DNA from: Candidatus Omnitrophota bacterium
GTDB taxonomy: Bacteria; Omnitrophota; Gorgyraeia; Gygaellales; JAHJCI01
Assembly (NCBI GenBank): GCA_016783355.1
Contig: JADHWR010000004.1
Coordinates: forward strand, 1-36,018
Reading direction: 5' to 3'
Length of the DNA stretch: 36,018 bases
This document shows, piece by piece, positions 8,132 through 16,103 of the stretch. Every line of letters starts with the position of its first letter. The stretch's first letter is position 1. The notes beneath the pieces were generated by a model, which had not been told where the DNA came from, ran no database searches, and was given only the letters and a program-made list of their open reading frames with translations. The translations under genes were made by a program, and so were the position numbers.

Positions 8132-8796
8132 TGTATATTCTTATTGTCGGAGCAGGTAGGGTTGGTTTCTTTTTGGCACAGAGGCTTCATCAAGATAAGC
8201 ATAGTGTCGCCTTAGTTGAGAAAGATAAAAGTGTCTGTGATGAGATTTCCGAGGAGCTTGATGTTTTGGTAATTAATGGAGATGGCTGCTCGCCGACTAT
8301 TCTTAAGGAGGCAGGCATTGAGCGCGCTGATGTTGTTGCTGCAGTTACCGGTGACGATGAGGACAATTTGATTGTCTGCCAAATAGCCAAGGAGACATTT
8401 GATGTATCTCGCACTGTCGGTCGCGTTAATGACCCGAAGAATGAGCGAATCTTTGCTGAGCTTGACGTGGATATACCTATTGATGCTACAGTAATTATCG
8501 CCAAAATTATTGAAGAAGAGGCAAGTTTTACTGACTTTGTTAATCTTTTAAGTTTTAAACGAGGAAAACTGAGTATCGTTCGTGTGGATTTACCGGAAGA
8601 TTCTCCTGTGATTAATCGCAAGGTTCAAGATGTGCAGTTACCAGCGGATTCTGTATTAATCTCTATCCTTCGCGGTGAAGAGGTTATTGTTCCGCATGGT
8701 GATACTGTTTTTGAGGTAGGCGATGATATTATTGCCCTTACTTTGATCGGCAATGAATCAAAGCTTTTGGAAATATTAGTAGGTAAATTAGAATGA
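8131..8796 (+). CDS. trkA: TrkA/KtrA-type potassium channel regulatory protein (second copy)
   Basis: Second single-unit RCK protein (221 aa), with ILIVGAGRVGFFLAQRL, the acidic ALVEKD strand end, VAAVTGDDEDNLIVCQIAK and a C-terminal TrkA-C domain. ATG 8131 overlaps the first trkA stop (TGATG); the tracked TTG at 8128 is less likely. The two copies are clearly divergent, so they probably form a heteromeric ring or regulate by different ligands (inference). The stop overlaps the next small ORF by 4 nt. Confidence 0.9.
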   Translation: MYILIVGAGRVGFFLAQRLHQDKHSVALVEKDKSVCDEISEELDVLVINGDGCSPTILKEAGIERADVVAAVTGDDEDNLIVCQIAKETFDVSRTVGRVNDPKNERIFAELDVDIPIDATVIIAKIIEEEASFTDFVNLLSFKRGKLSIVRVDLPEDSPVINRKVQDVQLPADSVLISILRGEEVIVPHGDTVFEVGDDIIALTLIGNESKLLEILVGKLE

Positions 8797-8933
8797 TTTT
8801 ACATTCATTAAAGAAGGGTCTTTTTATTGTTCTGCGGGGAGCTTCAGGTATCTTTGCGGAAATCAGTTATGCCTTGGTGATTATTATTCTTGCGCTTCTC
8901 GTTTGTATAATTTTTACCCTCCATGCTGCTTAA
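8793..8933 (+). CDS. 46-aa single-span membrane peptide between trkA and trkH
   Basis: Untracked small ORF: ATG overlaps the trkA stop as ATGA, and TAA lies 11 nt inside trkH. The peptide has an amphipathic, basic N-terminal part (LHSLKKGLFIVLRGASGIF) and one strongly hydrophobic helix (YALVIIILALLVCIIFTL). Tight overlaps on both sides and a continuous frame argue that it is translated. It may be an accessory subunit of the K+ transporter, by analogy with small membrane partners of other ion pumps; that is inference only. Confidence 0.7.
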   Translation: MILHSLKKGLFIVLRGASGIFAEISYALVIIILALLVCIIFTLHAA

Positions 8934-10425
8934 ACCACAAATAAAAGATATAAAGATTACCAGCTTCTATCTGGGCAGGATTATTCTTGGCCTGGGTTTG
9001 GTTTTGATTATTCCTTGCCTTTTTGCCGTTTTAAATCAAGAGATAAATCCGGCATTGGATTTTGCCATAAGCAGTGCAATTGCTTTGATTGCCGGTTTTC
9101 TTTTGATTACTTTTTGTAAAAGCAAAGAGGAGTTAAACTGGATGCAGGCAATGGGCATGGTTTCTCTTTCTTGGATTGCGGCGATGTTTTTAGGAGCCAT
9201 TCCATTGTATCTTAGCGGACATTGGGCCTCCTATCTCAATGCTTGTTTTGATGCGATGTCAGGTTTTGCTACCTGCGGTTTAACTTTGGTTGAGGATTTA
9301 GCGCATCTTTCCCGGGCGCATAATCTCTGGCGGCATTTAATGATGTTTGTCGGCGGTCAGGGTATTGTTATTATTGCTCTTTCGTTATTTGTGCGCAGTT
9401 CCTCAGGCGCATTTAAGATATATGTAGGGGAGGCGCGCGAAGAAAAGGTTATGCCCAGTGTTATCTCGACGGCGCGGTTTATCTGGCTGGTAAGTTTAGT
9501 TTATTTAATTTTGGGCACAACTACCTTAGCAAGCATATTAACAGCAGAGGGGTTTTCTTTAAAATCAGCAATCTTCCACAGCAGCTGTATCTTTATGGCA
9601 GCTTTTGATACTGGTGGTTTTGCTCCGCAAAGTCAGAATATCGCATATTATCACAGTTTTGCTTTTGAGATAACCTGTATGGTCTTGATGATTTTAGGTG
9701 CTTTGAATTTCAAGTTGCATTATGCCCTCTGGAGTGGTAATCGTCGGGAAATTATACGCAATATTGAAACAACGACCTTTTTTATTACAGTAATGTGTGC
9801 CTTTTTGCTTGTGGTTATCGGTCTGACTAAAGAAGGAACTTATCCGGCGGGTCTGATGTTGTTTCGAAAAGGCTTTTTTCAATTAATTTCTGCCCATAGC
9901 GGCACAGGTTATATGACAATCTTTGCCCCTCAGTTTATTAAGGAATGGCCTGTTTTTGCCATTCTGGGTATTATCGCCGCAATGGGCTTAGGCGGTGCAG
10001 TCTGCTCAACCACAGGTGGCATTAAGGTATTAAGATTGAGCATATTTTTAAAAACATTAGGTAATGAAATAAAGAAAATAATGCTGCCTCGTTCCTCTGT
10101 GGTAACGGATAAGCTTCACCATGTTAAAGATATGGTTTTAGATGAACGTCAGGTGCGTATGGCATTGCTTATCTTTTTGATGTATTTGGGCTTGTATGGA
10201 ATTGGTGCTGTTTTTGCAAGTCTCTATGGTTTTCCATTCCTCGCTTCCTTATTTGAATCAGTCTCAGCAGGAGCAAATGTTGGCTTATCTTGCGGTATAA
10301 TAAATCCTTCTCTGCCGGCATTGCTGAAGATAATATATATTTTACAGATGTGGTTTGGCCGACTCGAATTTATTGCGATATTTACGCTTTTTGGCGTGCT
10401 TATTGCTGCTGTTAAAGGAAGATGA
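8923..10425 (+). CDS. trkH: TrkH/KtrB-family potassium uptake membrane protein
   Basis: 500-aa polytopic inner-membrane protein forming the K+ pore. The four selectivity-filter-like loops are visible in order: SGFATCGLT, DTGGFAP, HSGTGYMT and SAGANVGLSCG. The MFVGGQGIVIIALSLFV segment and GGAVCSTTGGIKVLR are typical TrkH helices and loops. It pairs with the two upstream RCK proteins. The stop overlaps the next gene as ATGA. Confidence 0.94.
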   Translation: MLLKPQIKDIKITSFYLGRIILGLGLVLIIPCLFAVLNQEINPALDFAISSAIALIAGFLLITFCKSKEELNWMQAMGMVSLSWIAAMFLGAIPLYLSGHWASYLNACFDAMSGFATCGLTLVEDLAHLSRAHNLWRHLMMFVGGQGIVIIALSLFVRSSSGAFKIYVGEAREEKVMPSVISTARFIWLVSLVYLILGTTTLASILTAEGFSLKSAIFHSSCIFMAAFDTGGFAPQSQNIAYYHSFAFEITCMVLMILGALNFKLHYALWSGNRREIIRNIETTTFFITVMCAFLLVVIGLTKEGTYPAGLMLFRKGFFQLISAHSGTGYMTIFAPQFIKEWPVFAILGIIAAMGLGGAVCSTTGGIKVLRLSIFLKTLGNEIKKIMLPRSSVVTDKLHHVKDMVLDERQVRMALLIFLMYLGLYGIGAVFASLYGFPFLASLFESVSAGANVGLSCGIINPSLPALLKIIYILQMWFGRLEFIAIFTLFGVLIAAVKGR

Positions 10426-10976
10426 TTAAAGTGTCAAAGTGTCAAGGTATCAAGGTATCAAAGACAGATATTAAAATTCAAGATCTTTTTAAAAATTTGT
10501 TTTTTTACTTTATTCTTTTGCCTTTTGCATTTTGCATTTTGAATTTAAATTGCTATGCTCAGTCTATATCCAGCACAGAGCTTATTGAGAATGCCAAGCA
10601 ATATGATGGCAAGACTGTTACCTATACAGGCGAGGTAGTTGGCGAGGTCATGCTTAGAAAAACAGGCGCTTGGGTTAATATTAGCGATGAAGAGGGGGTA
10701 ATCGGTGTCTGGATGCCTTTTGAATTGATAGACGAGATTGCTTATAAAGGAGATTACAAAACAATTGGTGATTGGATTGAGATTAAAGGGATATTTCATC
10801 GCGCCTGCCCTGAGCATGGCGGCGATTTAGACATACATGCACAATCCTTGCGTAAGATGAAATCTGGAGAGCCCAGAGAAAATATGATTATTGATCAGAC
10901 AAAAAAGAAGGTACTCTTTTGGCTGTTAGGTGTTTTATGCATAGTTTTGATTTTGAGAATATTTATCAGGAAATAG
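10422..10976 (+). CDS. Exported/membrane-anchored OB-fold-like protein
   Basis: 184-aa protein of unknown role. A hydrophobic N-terminal segment around residues 26-46 (FILLPFAFCILNLNCYAQ) looks like a signal peptide. It is followed by an OB-fold/tRNA_anti-like beta-rich domain (KTVTYTGEVVGEVML to IEIKGIFHRACPEHGG), and a C-terminal transmembrane helix (LFWLLGVLCIVLILRIF) with a short basic tail. The first 15 residues are encoded by a degenerate GTCAAAGTGTCAAGG repeat and the signal region by TTTTGCATTTTGCATTTTG-like DNA, so the true start may be further in. It overlaps trkH by 4 nt and pheS by 40 nt. Confidence 0.7.
   Translation: MIKVSKCQGIKVSKTDIKIQDLFKNLFFYFILLPFAFCILNLNCYAQSISSTELIENAKQYDGKTVTYTGEVVGEVMLRKTGAWVNISDEEGVIGVWMPFELIDEIAYKGDYKTIGDWIEIKGIFHRACPEHGGDLDIHAQSLRKMKSGEPRENMIIDQTKKKVLFWLLGVLCIVLILRIFIRK
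10431..10463. repeat. GTCAAAGTGTCAAGGTATCAAGG degenerate repeat (family F)
   Basis: Tandem 7-9 base units (GTGTCAAAGT, GTCAAGGTAT, CAAGGTATCAAAG) in the coding start of the OB-fold-like gene. The same repeat is inserted in pheS at 11442-11479. Confidence 0.75.
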
Positions 10977-12046
10977 AAAAGGATTTTCAAAGAGTTTGCG
11001 ATAGTGAAGATCTGGAGAACTTGCGTATAAAGTATCTCGGCAGGAAAGGTCTTTTAGCCGGGATTACAGCAAGTATTCCTAATTTAGCTGTTGAGGAAAA
11101 ACCGAGGGTTGGCCAGGCAGTAAACGAATTGAAAAAGAGGATAAATTCTAAGATTCTTGAAAAACAAAAGGAGCTACCAAAGACGACTCGTCAAGCTAAG
11201 ATAACCTCTCAAGCCACGATAGCATCAGGCATAGATCTTAGTCTTCCAGGAATAAGAAGAGAGTTAGGTCATTTGCATCCAATTACTCAGATTATGGATG
11301 AGGTCTGCAATATATTTATCAATATGGGCTTTGTTGTTTATGATGGCCCGGAAATAGAAAGTGAATATAATAATTTTACTGCTTTAAACATTCCCTTAGA
11401 GCATCCATCGAGGGATGTGTTTGATACGTTTTATTTAGAGGGTCAAAGTGTCAAAGTATCAAAGTGTCAAGGAGCCAAAGAGGGAAAGTTATTGTTGCGC
11501 AGCCATACCTCACCGGCACAGATCAGGGCAATGAAGACGAGAAAGCCTCCTTTAGCGGTTATTGTTCCGGGCAGGGTTTATCGGCCAGACGCAACTGATG
11601 CATCACATTCTTTTATGTTTTATCAGATTGAGGGATTTATAGTGGATACAGATATAAAATTTTCCGATTTAAAAGGAACATTAGAGTTTTTTCTAAAATC
11701 AGTCTTTGGCAGAGGGATTAAGATGCGTTTTCGGCCACACTTCTTTCCTTTTACCGAGCCATCAGCAGAGGTGGATATATCCTGCATATTATGCAGGAGA
11801 AACCAGCCGCCGCCAGCCGGTAACCAGAAAAAGATTTGTCCTGTTTGTCATGGAAAAGGGTGGCTTGAGATTTTAGGCTGCGGCATGATTCATCCATCTG
11901 TTTTTAAACATGTCGGCATAGACCCGAAGAGATACACGGGGTTTGCCTTTGGTATGGGCGTGGATAGAATTGCGATGCTTAAGTTTGGTATTAATGATAT
12001 TCGGCTCTTTTATGAGAATGATTTAAGGTTTTTGCGGCAGTTTTAG
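10937..12046 (+). CDS. pheS: Phenylalanyl-tRNA synthetase alpha subunit
   Basis: Catalytic class II subunit of the PheST tetramer. N-terminal coiled-coil region (to about residue 95), then GIRRELGHLHPITQIMDE, RSHTSPAQI, DATDASHSFMFYQIEG, ILGCGMIHPSVF and the class II end motif FGMGVDRIAMLKFG. A CxxC...CxxC pair precedes GWLEILG. Residues about 169-181 are an in-frame GTCAAAG-type repeat insertion right before the RSHTSP motif. ATG 10937 is preferred over TTG 10919 because it has a TAGGTG site upstream and gives the usual N-terminus. At 369 aa it is slightly long because of the insertions. Confidence 0.95.
   Translation: MHSFDFENIYQEIEKDFQRVCDSEDLENLRIKYLGRKGLLAGITASIPNLAVEEKPRVGQAVNELKKRINSKILEKQKELPKTTRQAKITSQATIASGIDLSLPGIRRELGHLHPITQIMDEVCNIFINMGFVVYDGPEIESEYNNFTALNIPLEHPSRDVFDTFYLEGQSVKVSKCQGAKEGKLLLRSHTSPAQIRAMKTRKPPLAVIVPGRVYRPDATDASHSFMFYQIEGFIVDTDIKFSDLKGTLEFFLKSVFGRGIKMRFRPHFFPFTEPSAEVDISCILCRRNQPPPAGNQKKICPVCHGKGWLEILGCGMIHPSVFKHVGIDPKRYTGFAFGMGVDRIAMLKFGINDIRLFYENDLRFLRQF
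11442..11479. repeat. In-frame GTCAAAGTGTCAAAGTATC repeat inside pheS (family F)
   Basis: Units of GTCAAAGT, GTCAAAGTATC and AAAGTGTCAAGG encode a hydrophilic SVKVSKCQGAK stretch between DTFYLEG and LLLRSHTSP, where other PheS proteins run on directly. It is the same repeat as at 10431. Confidence 0.8.
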
Positions 12047-12342
12047 AATAGGGGACGGTTGTTAATGCTCACTAATTAGGTAACTCTTTAGGTGCCAAGG
12101 CTTGGTTTACGCCGCATCACTCGGTTTTCCCCAGCGAGGAAAACCTTCACTCGGAGAAAATTTTCGCTCGTCCCAACATTTTATATGTAGGGACACCGTG
12201 CCCGCTCAAATTTCATACGTGCGGCTTAAAACCAATCCTTGCCACCTATGATTAATAAACATTAGTGGGTAGGCGAGGCAGTGGGCGGCCCAGAATTGCC
12301 CGCCATGTACCGTATGGTACAGGGCCCGCTTGTAAATGAGAG
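12047..12342. repeat. Composite repeat block between pheS and pheT
   Basis: About 296 bp without a convincing gene. It starts with AATAGGGGACGGTTG, has a GGTTTTCC/GGAAAACC hairpin, a GTGGGTAGGCGAGGCAG module and ends with the GTACCGTATGGTAC palindrome (12298-12330). These modules recur at 27694-27818 and 35195-35785. PheS and PheT are normally adjacent, so the block looks inserted between them. Confidence 0.75.
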
Positions 12343-14382
12343 ATGAAATTTACTTATAATTGGTTAAAAGATTATGTTGAGATTAAGCTAAGACCCGGGC
12401 AATTAGCAGATAAACTGACGATGGCCGGCCTTGAGGTTACTAATTTAGAGAAGGCTGGCAATGATTGGGTCTTTGATGTTGAGGTTACACCGAATCGAGC
12501 AGATTTACTTTCGGTTATCGGGATAGCCAGGGAGGTAGCCGCAATTACTAATTCAAAATGTCGAGCGTATAGCGTAGAGCGTATAGCGGATAGTAAAACC
12601 TGCCTATCCGCCAAGCGCTATCCGCTAAACGCTAAAACATTAAAAATAGATATCGAGGATAAAAAAGATTGCCCTTTTTATTCGGCAAAGATAATTACCG
12701 ATGTTAAAGTAGGACCTTCACCCAGTTGGCTTGTGAGACGCCTGGAATTAGTAGGCATTCGCAGTGTCAATAACATTGTTGATATTACTAATTATGTGAT
12801 GCTCGAGACTGGCCAGCCCTTGCATGCCTTTGATTTAGATAAAATTAGCGCCTTAAAAATAGTTGTGAGGAGAGCAAGGAAAGAAGAGCAGATAATTACC
12901 ATTGATGAGGTGAAAAGGCCGTTAGAGGAGGATATATTAGTTATCGCAACCCAGAGACCAATTGCCATTGCCGGGATTATGGGAGGCAGAGACACTCAGA
13001 TAGAAGAGGCAACCCAGAATATACTCTTAGAGGCAGCATGCTTTAGCCCTCTTGTTATTCGCAGAGGCAGGAAGCTGTTAGGATTATCGAGCGAATCATC
13101 TTATCGTTTTGAAAGAAGCATAGATATTCAAGGGATAGAGACTGCTTCTTGGCGCACAATAGAGCTGATCAGAAAATTGGGTGGCGGTAATTTAGTTTTA
13201 TCCAAGAAAAACTCCACTGTTTTATCCAAAACCAAATCAATTAAAGTTGACCAAGATGACACGAATCGCCTCCTCGGTGAAACAATATCCATAATTTCAG
13301 CAGGCAGGATTCTGAAGTCCTTGGGGTTTAAGGTGCTCAAAAGAAAAAGAACTTTAAAGGTGAGCGTGCCTTCATTTCGTCAGGATATTCACACAAGCAT
13401 TGATTTAGTTGAGGAGATCGCACGCATTAACGGCTATGAGAATATCCCGAGGACCCTGCCGCGTATTAAAGCACAAGAGGAATTTTCTTTAAATTATAAA
13501 AAAATAAGGAAACTCAAAGAGGTATTAGTTGGTCTTGGATTAAATGAGGCAGTCACTTATAGTTTGCGCTCGACGCTTGAGTTTCAGAGATTTGGCTTTG
13601 AAGAAAAGCAAAGCCTCAAGATCCTCAATCCCTTAAGTAATCTTAATCAGGTGCTATCACCTTTTCTTTTTCCCCGCTTATTAACCGCTTGTCGTTATAA
13701 TTTCAATTATAAGCAAAAAAGTATTGGTCTATTTGAAATTGCCAAGGTTTTTAAAAATGCCAAACCCCCGGAGACATATGCCCTGGCGATATTATTAAGC
13801 GGGGACAACTACAGCGTATTATCCCTTAAAGGAATATTAGAGGTTGTCTTTGTGCGATTAGGAATAGCTGAGTTTGTCGAGATTCTACCGGGTCAAAGAG
13901 AAAGTTGGGCAGATTTATCAGCGGGTATCTGTTTAAAAACAGAGAATAGTTCGTTTCAATGCGGAGTATTTGGCCGGTTAAAGAAAGAGGTTTCATCTCT
14001 GTTTTCCCTTAAGCAGGATGTTTTTATTGCTGAGATTGACCTTGAAGAGATTCTTAAGGCTTGCGCAAAAGCAGTTAAAAAATATATTCCTTTATCTTTA
14101 TATCCGCAGATTGAGCAGGATTTAAGTATAATTGTAAAACAAGATACCCCTGTCGGTTCTATAATTAAAGAAATTAAAGAGCTAAATTTTTCTTATCTTG
14201 TGGACGTAAATATAAAAGATCTCTATGCGGGTGCGCAGATTAGTTCTGGTTTTAAAAGTATAACTATTTCCTTTGTTTTTCGTGCCCCGGACCACACATT
14301 AACTGATAGTGAAATCGAACCACTAATGTCGAGGATTATTCATTCTTTGCAGGATAAATTTAGTGCCCAATTACGAACATAA
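12343..14382 (+). CDS. pheT: Phenylalanyl-tRNA synthetase beta subunit lacking the EMAP-like domain
   Basis: Editing and tRNA-binding subunit of PheST. The N-terminus MKFTYNWLKDYVEI passes directly from TMAGLEV to DVEVTPNRADLLSVIGIARE, so the roughly 110-residue tRNA-binding OB (EMAP-II-like) domain present in E. coli PheT is missing. The rest is intact: B3/B4 editing region (RSVNNIVDITNYVMLETGQP), B5 (PSFRQDIHTSIDLVEEIARI), the catalytic-like fold and a C-terminal ferredoxin-fold anticodon-binding domain. Residues about 74-98 come from a palindromic repeat insertion. The length is 679 aa against about 800 usual. Confidence 0.95.
   Translation: MKFTYNWLKDYVEIKLRPGQLADKLTMAGLEVTNLEKAGNDWVFDVEVTPNRADLLSVIGIAREVAAITNSKCRAYSVERIADSKTCLSAKRYPLNAKTLKIDIEDKKDCPFYSAKIITDVKVGPSPSWLVRRLELVGIRSVNNIVDITNYVMLETGQPLHAFDLDKISALKIVVRRARKEEQIITIDEVKRPLEEDILVIATQRPIAIAGIMGGRDTQIEEATQNILLEAACFSPLVIRRGRKLLGLSSESSYRFERSIDIQGIETASWRTIELIRKLGGGNLVLSKKNSTVLSKTKSIKVDQDDTNRLLGETISIISAGRILKSLGFKVLKRKRTLKVSVPSFRQDIHTSIDLVEEIARINGYENIPRTLPRIKAQEEFSLNYKKIRKLKEVLVGLGLNEAVTYSLRSTLEFQRFGFEEKQSLKILNPLSNLNQVLSPFLFPRLLTACRYNFNYKQKSIGLFEIAKVFKNAKPPETYALAILLSGDNYSVLSLKGILEVVFVRLGIAEFVEILPGQRESWADLSAGICLKTENSSFQCGVFGRLKKEVSSLFSLKQDVFIAEIDLEEILKACAKAVKKYIPLSLYPQIEQDLSIIVKQDTPVGSIIKEIKELNFSYLVDVNIKDLYAGAQISSGFKSITISFVFRAPDHTLTDSEIEPLMSRIIHSLQDKFSAQLRT
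12563..12636. repeat. Palindromic family A element in frame within pheT
   Basis: GAGCGTATAGCGTAGAGCG-type left arm, TAAAACCTGCC centre, and TATCCGCCAAGCGCTATCC right arm. It is close to the reverse complement of 3782-3842 and encodes the AYSVERIADSKTCLSAKRYP insert between EVAAITNS and the conserved KIDIED strand. Confidence 0.85.
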
Positions 14383-14390
14383 GATGTAAA

Positions 14391-14864
14391 ATGTACAAAT
14401 TTATCGGAATATTTTGTATTCTGGCGGTGCTTTTTTGCTTTTCTGGGCCTGCCTTGAGCGAGCAAGAGCAATCAGGTCAGTCAGAGCAGTCAGATAGTCT
14501 CACGATTACTACGTATTACCCCTCACCCTATGGTGATTACAATGAACTAATGACACACAGCAATACCAACTTGGCAACAGATGAGGGAGATGTTGGAATC
14601 GGAACGACCAGCCCTACGCAGAAATTAGATGTAGCGGGTTTTGTAAAAGGACAATCTGGTTTATGTATTGGTGAGGATTGTCGAAGCAAATGGCCGGGTA
14701 TAATTTCTTGTTGGGATGCTTGCGTTGAGCATGGTTCGGCCGACGAGAGTTGTGATGATGTGTGTGCGCAGGATAAGGGATTCTGCACAGGCACCTACGG
14801 TCAGTTTTCTTGTGCTACGCAATCAACTGGACATGAAACCCTGCATTGTCGGTGCTGTAAATAG
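14391..14864 (+). CDS. Secreted cysteine-rich surface protein with TYYPSPYGDY motif
   Basis: 157-aa protein with a signal peptide (FIGIFCILAVLFCFSGPALS), a short Ser/Gln-rich linker, the motif LTITTYYPSPYGDYNEL, and a beta-helix/tail-fibre-like unit DVGIGTTSPTQKLDVAG. The C-terminal half (from about residue 91) is Cys-rich, with ISCWDACVEHG, DESCDDVCAQ and a HCRCCK end, suggesting a disulphide-stabilised module. The first 80 residues are homologous to the next gene. The exact function is unknown; exposure on the cell surface is inferred. Confidence 0.8.
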   Translation: MYKFIGIFCILAVLFCFSGPALSEQEQSGQSEQSDSLTITTYYPSPYGDYNELMTHSNTNLATDEGDVGIGTTSPTQKLDVAGFVKGQSGLCIGEDCRSKWPGIISCWDACVEHGSADESCDDVCAQDKGFCTGTYGQFSCATQSTGHETLHCRCCK

Positions 14865-14887
14865 AATTGAATGGTAATAATGTATGT

Positions 14888-14977
14888 ATCCCGCTTCATA
14901 AACTGCTCTAAAATTCTCCCTGATAATTTTAGAGCATTCAGCGGGATCAATTCGTCCGCCAACGAACTTTGGCGGAC
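14888..14977. repeat. Paired hairpins upstream of surface protein gene
   Basis: Nested inverted repeats ATCCCGC...GCGGGAT around GCTCTAAAATT...AATTTTAGAGC, followed by GTCCGCCA...TGGCGGAC. It may be a regulatory or terminator structure for the second surface protein, or a dispersed repeat unit. The strand of action is not decidable. Confidence 0.65.
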
Positions 14978-14995
14978 TCATTGAGGAGGTGTACG

Positions 14996-16066
14996 ATGCA
15001 CAAGTCAATAAAATTAGCTGCTGTATTTGTTTTTATCTTTTGTTTGTTTCTCTCCGGCACAGCCTTAAGCCAGCAAGAGCAGATGACGATTACTACTTAT
15101 TACCCCTCACCCTATGGTGATTATGATGAGCTTACAACTCATAATAACACCTATTTGGCAACAGATACAGGTAACGTCGGCATTGGTACAGCCACACCGC
15201 CTAGTTCTTATAAGTTAGACATTCAGGGTGGTTCTGTGCGCATTGGCAATTCCGCAGCCAATGCCTGGAATATGTACGGCTTTAATACGCAAGGCAATAT
15301 AAACTGGCAGCTCGGCAGCTGGGCTAATGATCATGGCGGCTTTGCCTTAGGCCAGGCTGATGGCACAAGAATGGTTCGTATTCTTGCCAGCGGAGATAGC
15401 TATTTTAATGGAGGCAGCTTCGGCATTGGGACAAGTAGCCCTGATAGAGCATTATCAGTAATAGGAATAGTTCGTGCAGCAAATGATACAGCAGAAACAG
15501 AATATACAGAAATAGGCCACAGCGGAAGCAATAGTTATATTAATGCTGTTGGAGACGGAAGGCTTGATTTTCGCCATGATGGCTCAACATTAATGGTATT
15601 GCAAAGTAATGGCTATGTCGGCATCCTCGATCCCACTCCCGAATATGAATTAGATGTCAATGGTACAATCAGATGCTATGGCTTGATTCTTTGCTCCTCT
15701 GAGGAATGCAAAAAGGATATAGTTGCTTTTTCTCCTTCTGATTACGAGGATGTCCTTTCAAAGATGAAGGCCCTTAATGTTTATCGCTTCCGCTACAAAG
15801 ACGAGACAGAGAACATTATTCCTCATACTGGTCTTATTGCCGAACATAGCCCCAAGGAACTCTTAAGCCCCTCAGGAAAGGAGATAGACGTCGCAAATAC
15901 CCTTGGATTTTTGATTGCTAGTGTAAAAGAAGAGCAGAGAATGATTGAAAAACAGCAGGGACAAATTAAAAATCAGCAGATTCAAATTAATGTCTTTGAG
16001 GCAAGAGTCTTAGAATTAGAGCAAAGATTAAGCAACCTTGAAGAAAAAGAAGAAATTTACCCTTGA
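14996..16066 (+). CDS. Secreted tail-fibre-like protein with C-terminal S74-type chaperone domain
   Basis: 356-aa protein with a signal peptide (AVFVFIFCLFLSGTALS), the same TITTYYPSPYGDYDEL block as its neighbour, and repeated VGIGTATP, FGIGTSSPDRAL and VGILDPTPEYELDVNG units. The end resembles the peptidase S74/endosialidase intramolecular chaperone: SSEECKKDIVAF, then LNVYRFRYKDE, HTGLIAEHSPKELL and a coiled coil. Such domains trimerise fibres and then self-cleave in phage tail proteins; self-cleavage here is inferred. ATG 14996 has a GAGGAGG site upstream, so I prefer it to the tracked 14969. Confidence 0.85.
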   Translation: MHKSIKLAAVFVFIFCLFLSGTALSQQEQMTITTYYPSPYGDYDELTTHNNTYLATDTGNVGIGTATPPSSYKLDIQGGSVRIGNSAANAWNMYGFNTQGNINWQLGSWANDHGGFALGQADGTRMVRILASGDSYFNGGSFGIGTSSPDRALSVIGIVRAANDTAETEYTEIGHSGSNSYINAVGDGRLDFRHDGSTLMVLQSNGYVGILDPTPEYELDVNGTIRCYGLILCSSEECKKDIVAFSPSDYEDVLSKMKALNVYRFRYKDETENIIPHTGLIAEHSPKELLSPSGKEIDVANTLGFLIASVKEEQRMIEKQQGQIKNQQIQINVFEARVLELEQRLSNLEEKEEIYP

Positions 16067-16090
16067 CAAAAGAAAATGTAATGTTATCCT
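16063..16090 (+). promoter_or_regulatory. Sigma70-type promoter of the pyr operon
   Basis: TTGACA (16063-16068), a 16-nt spacer and TATCCT (16085-16090). The -35 box contains the stop codon of the upstream surface protein gene. Transcription would start near 16097, just before the PyrR-binding sequence. Confidence 0.75.
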
Positions 16091-16103
16091 TTAAATAACC
16101 TTT

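Noticed and set aside
8190-8621. 143-aa minus-strand ORF opposite trkA, and similar long antisense ORFs (for example 7810-8202, 18650-18991, 24444-24794)
   Set aside because: They lie opposite genes with clear family motifs, show Ser/low-complexity composition typical of antisense shadows and have no conserved motif.
14823-15008. 61-aa minus-strand ORF in the surface-protein spacer
   Set aside because: It covers the double hairpin and has no ribosome site or recognisable domain; an open frame through a palindromic unit is expected by chance.
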